Below are positions 61,155 to 64,000 of a DNA stretch of 64,000 bases, one piece after another. The DNA is from Planctomycetota bacterium. Lineage in GTDB: Bacteria > Planctomycetota > UBA1135 > JACQFD01. The translations under genes were made by a program, and so were the position numbers. The notes under the pieces are model-generated. The model worked only from the letters and a program-made list of their open reading frames with translations, was not told where the DNA came from and searched no databases. Location of the stretch: positions 196,046-260,045 of the forward strand of contig JAEUHX010000042.1 in NCBI GenBank assembly GCA_016792805.1, given 5' to 3'. Position 1 is the stretch's first letter. Each line of letters starts with the position of its first letter.

Positions 61155-62648
61155 TCACTTTTCGACGTACTTGCCGCCGGTGCCCTTCGCGATCTCGCGA
61201 AGCTGTGAGCGATACCACTCTTTCACGCCGTCGCTCCACGAGGGATCGCTCACGCTCACCGTGTGAACCACCATCCGGTGCAGCACGTTGCGGCGCTGCA
61301 GGTGATCGACCACGCGGTTGTAGTGGACATAGGTGCCGATCTGCGGTTCGCCGTCGGACATCAGAAAAACTGTATCGATATCCGGATCGGCCAACACCGC
61401 CTCGAGCGCCGCCCAGATATTCTTTTCTCCGGCCAGAGGCTGCTTCTTTAGAAATTGTAAGGAATCCGCGATCGTCTTGTCGTTGAGCGGCTGGGGCTTG
61501 CGCTCCCAGGCCGTCGGCTCGCTCGAATAAGCATACACATTGAAGAAGGTGTTGCCTTTGGGCAGTGCCTTCAGCGTGGTCTCGAGCTCCTTGATGACGG
61601 CCTCCATTTTTGTGATCCCGAGGTTCAGCGCCTGCGCCGACATCGTTGCACCGCGGTCGATCAAGAAGGCCACATGATCGCTATCGACGGGCAGGTCAAA
61701 AAAGACGCCCGTTGTCGCCGGGCCCGTCACGGGCGATTGCCCCGTCGCGCCCGCGGCCGGAAGCTCGAACGTGCCGCCCTGGGCTTCCCACCATTCCTGC
61801 CAGGCCTTCCCGCCGTGGAAGCTCTTGCCCGTCATGGCGATCAGTGTCTTCTCCGAAAGATTCGCGACAGCGCGCCGGGCATCGCTTGCTTGCCGCACCA
61901 GAAGCGCCACGCTCTCCTTCGTGCGCAGTTTTGCGAGACATTCCACCGCCGTGAGCCGAGCTCGCCAGTCGGAAGTGGGCGTCTTGAGCACCGCCTCGCA
62001 GGCGCCGAGCACCTGATTCGGAGCGATCTCCGGCAGCGCGGCGAGGCACGCGGCGCGCACCCCGGAGTCTTTGTCGCCGGTCGCCATCTTCACGAGCCCC
62101 TCCACCGACTTGGAGTCGACGCGAGCCACCGTGATCGCCGCCGTCGCCCGCAGCAACGGATCGGGGCTCGACTTCAGCGACCCAATTCGCCCGCCCGCCT
62201 CTTTCGCTTGGAGCCGCCCCAAGGCGCGCGCCGCCGCCGTCTTGATGAAGACGGAGTTCTCCTGAACGGCCTTCAGCAGCGGCGCCGTCTTCGCCTTCCC
62301 GAAATAGGCTCCCAAGAGATCGGCACACCAGGCGCGCACCATCTCGTCCTTATGGGTCTCGACCCAGTTCTCCACGAGCCCGATGGCATAGGGGTCGGTG
62401 ATCTTCTCGAGATGCTCGAACGCGATGTCGCGGAAGTGGGGCTGCGATCCACCGAGCTTCTCCAGCAGCAGCTCGGTACCTTCGAGGTTGTCCGCCGCCG
62501 AGCAGGCGCGCGCGCCCTGGTTGAAAGTCGCTTCGTCCGACGCGCTCAGCTGCTTTCGCGCCTCCGATAGGTCGGGCCCCTTTTTCGCCCGCTGGGGGGC
62601 CAACCATGCCAATGCAAGGAGCAATGCCGACGACGGGAGGGTAGCCAT
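61155..62648 (-). CDS. Exported HEAT-repeat and VWA-domain protein
   Basis: A 497-residue protein with signal peptide (MATLPSSALLLALAWLAP). HEAT-like helical repeats span about 60-265 (ACSAADNLEGTELLLEKLGG, VFIKTAAARALGRLQAKEAGG, PLLRATAAITVARVDSKS, SGVRAACLAALPEI). The von Willebrand A domain (about 320-497) starts VAFLIDRGATMS and has TVFLMSDGEPQIGTYVHYN. The metal site in a standard VWA is D-x-S-x-S; here it reads D-R-G-A-T, so metal binding may be altered. Such exported HEAT-VWA proteins are common in planctomycete-like genomes. Function unknown. Confidence 0.75.
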   Translation of the reverse strand: MATLPSSALLLALAWLAPQRAKKGPDLSEARKQLSASDEATFNQGARACSAADNLEGTELLLEKLGGSQPHFRDIAFEHLEKITDPYAIGLVENWVETHKDEMVRAWCADLLGAYFGKAKTAPLLKAVQENSVFIKTAAARALGRLQAKEAGGRIGSLKSSPDPLLRATAAITVARVDSKSVEGLVKMATGDKDSGVRAACLAALPEIAPNQVLGACEAVLKTPTSDWRARLTAVECLAKLRTKESVALLVRQASDARRAVANLSEKTLIAMTGKSFHGGKAWQEWWEAQGGTFELPAAGATGQSPVTGPATTGVFFDLPVDSDHVAFLIDRGATMSAQALNLGITKMEAVIKELETTLKALPKGNTFFNVYAYSSEPTAWERKPQPLNDKTIADSLQFLKKQPLAGEKNIWAALEAVLADPDIDTVFLMSDGEPQIGTYVHYNRVVDHLQRRNVLHRMVVHTVSVSDPSWSDGVKEWYRSQLREIAKGTGGKYVEK

Positions 62649-62757
62649 CGCCGCGGATCGTAGCAGCGCTCGCCTTTCAGCACACCGCGGGAGCTGCTAA
62701 CCTCTCCGCCCCAAAATCCGGACCTGTGGCGCACTCGCGCCCACAGCGCGCCCCATC

Positions 62758-64000
62758 GTGTTCGAGTCGCTAACCGCGTCCCTCTCCAAAGCGTTCAAGA
62801 CGCTCACAAAGAACGACCGCCTCACGGAGGCGAACGTCGAGGAGGGGCTGCGCCTGGTTCGCCAATCGCTGCTCGAGGCCGATGTTCACTTTTCCGTTGC
62901 CAAGGATTTCTGCGCGCGCGTGAAGGAGCGCGTGATGGGGGAGAAGGTCCTCGACTCCGTCACGCCGGCGCAGATGTTTATTGGGCTTTTCCATCAAGAG
63001 CTCACGAAGCTCCTGGGAGAGCACGCCGCGCCGCTCACCTTCGCGTCGAATCCGCCGACGGTCTGGCTCATGGCTGGACTCCAGGGCTCCGGAAAGACCA
63101 CCACGTGCGCCAAGCTCGCCGCCTGGGCGCGCAAACAGGGGCGCAAGCCGCTCCTCGCGGCGCTCGATATCCAGCGCCCTGCGGCCATCGAGCAGCTGAA
63201 GACGCTCGGCCGCCAGCTCGACATCCCCGTCTATAGCGAGGAGCCCGGCGCGCCGGCGCCCTCCTCGAGCGGCATCCTCGGCGGCATGCTGAGCGGCGGC
63301 GCCGTGCGCCCTGCTGGCATCGGCGAGCGCGCAGTTCGCGAGGCCGAGCGGCGCCTTCTCGACCTCGTGATCCTCGACACCGCCGGTCGCCTGCACGTCG
63401 ACGACGCGTTGATGAGTGAGGTCTCCGAGGTGAAGGCGCGTACGAAGCCGCACGCCGTGATCCTCGTCGTCGATTCGATGACGGGCCAAGACGCGGTCAA
63501 CTCGGCCAAGGCCTTCGACGCGCGCCTCGCCATCACGGGAACGATCCTTACAAAACTCGACGGCGACACGCGTGGCGGCGCCGCGCTCTCGATCGTGCAG
63601 GTTACTGGAAAGCCGATCCTCTTCGCGGGCGTCGGCGAGAAGATCATCGATCTTGAGCCCTTCCATCCCGAACGGCTCGCCTCGCGAATCCTCGGCATGG
63701 GCGACGTCGTCTCGCTGGTGGAGAAAGCCCAGGAAGCGTTTTCAGAGGAAGAAGTTACCGATACGGCGACGAAGATGCTCTCGGGCAACTTCGACCTTGA
63801 CGATCTGTATCAGAATCTCCAGCGCATGAAGCGCATGGGGCCGCTCAAGAAAGTGATGGGCCTCCTCCCCGGCATGAGTGGACTTCCGCCGGAGATGATG
63901 GATCAGATCGACGAAGGGCGAATGCGCCGCACCGAGGCGCTCTTCCTCTCGATGACGGCCTGGGAGCGCAAGAATCCCGACCGCATCGACGTGGCGCGCC
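62758..64000 (+). CDS. ffh: Signal recognition particle GTPase Ffh, 3' end beyond window
   Basis: SRP54-type GTPase for co-translational membrane targeting. From GTG 62758 the frame remains open to the window end (about 414 residues). The N domain is followed by the G domain: GLQGSGKTTTCAKLA (P-loop, about 108-122), DIQRPAAIEQLKTLG, DTAGRLHVD, TKLDGDTRGGAALS and GVGEKIIDLEPFHPERLASRILGMGD. The start of the M domain has GPLKKVMGLLPGM, and the RNA-binding end is missing. Residues 165-187 form an unusual Gly/Ala/Ser-rich insertion before DTAGRL, not seen in E. coli Ffh. Divergent from the HEAT/VWA gene. Confidence 0.95.
   Translation, partial: MFESLTASLSKAFKTLTKNDRLTEANVEEGLRLVRQSLLEADVHFSVAKDFCARVKERVMGEKVLDSVTPAQMFIGLFHQELTKLLGEHAAPLTFASNPPTVWLMAGLQGSGKTTTCAKLAAWARKQGRKPLLAALDIQRPAAIEQLKTLGRQLDIPVYSEEPGAPAPSSSGILGGMLSGGAVRPAGIGERAVREAERRLLDLVILDTAGRLHVDDALMSEVSEVKARTKPHAVILVVDSMTGQDAVNSAKAFDARLAITGTILTKLDGDTRGGAALSIVQVTGKPILFAGVGEKIIDLEPFHPERLASRILGMGDVVSLVEKAQEAFSEEEVTDTATKMLSGNFDLDDLYQNLQRMKRMGPLKKVMGLLPGMSGLPPEMMDQIDEGRMRRTEALFLSMTAWERKNPDRIDVAR

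Noticed and set aside
1..64000. CRISPR array or prophage
   Set aside because: No regularly spaced direct repeats and no phage structural, integrase or lysis genes were found; the repeats seen are dispersed, not arrayed.

Overview
This is a GC-rich (roughly two-thirds G+C by eye) bacterial chromosome segment with dense, mostly operonic coding. Several things point to a Gram-negative-type bacterium of the Planctomycetota or a neighbouring deep lineage. There are two ECF-type sigma factor genes, each overlapping a Ser/Thr protein kinase gene with a TPR-like C-terminus. There are also an FGE-fold protein, many lipoproteins, Lol and MacAB/TolC type export systems, and starts with weak Shine-Dalgarno sequences. 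The phylum is inferred from this gene style; no marker gene was aligned.

Layout. 0-7.4 kb: the 3' end of an FGE-fold protein; a DUF4143 ATPase with a striking 41-bp palindrome at its start; polA; two lipoprotein genes of which one resembles GNA1162. 7.4-13.7 kb: a selenocysteine island with a DJ-1/PfpI gene, selA, a selD that is itself a selenoprotein (in-frame UGA at 10033-10035), a membrane glycosyltransferase, trmB and tRNA-Sec (selC). selB is not in the window. 13.7-20.2 kb: a secreted protein with a GyrI-like domain, a universal stress protein and a P-type ATPase, separated by gaps filled with two families of inverted-repeat-ended elements. 20.2-27 kb: the two sigma factor/kinase pairs. 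27-34.2 kb: a minus-strand operon of one periplasmic adaptor, one ABC ATPase and four FtsX-type permeases. 34.4-40.3 kb: two tandem GNAT-like paralogues, then a membrane-protein set of NfeD protease, short NfeD, flotillin FloA and a small Pro-rich membrane protein. 40.3-44.7 kb: lysS, a LolC/E permease, a LolD ATPase and a lipoprotein on the minus strand. 44.7-49.8 kb: a strongly bounded gene for an abundant-looking exported protein, a small anchored protein and an O-antigen-ligase-like polytopic protein. 49.9-53.6 kb: tRNA-Ala(GGC), a small membrane protein, a HIT hydrolase, a HEAT-like protein and murA. 53.6-61.1 kb: a hybrid histidine kinase directly followed by a complete tripartite export operon (TolC-like lipoprotein, adaptor, ATPase, permease). 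61.1-64 kb: a HEAT/VWA protein, and the start of ffh, which runs off the window.

How the genes fit together. selA, selD and tRNA-Sec supply selenocysteine, and SelD uses that residue in its own active site, so the pathway needs its own product. Envelope traffic dominates the rest: three separate FtsX/ABC modules, a NfeD-FloA membrane microdomain set, and signalling kinases. The most notable observations are the selenoprotein SelD with its candidate SECIS hairpin, the mobile-looking intergenic repeat families, the operator-like palindrome at the DUF4143 ATPase, and the one-ATPase/four-permease operon.
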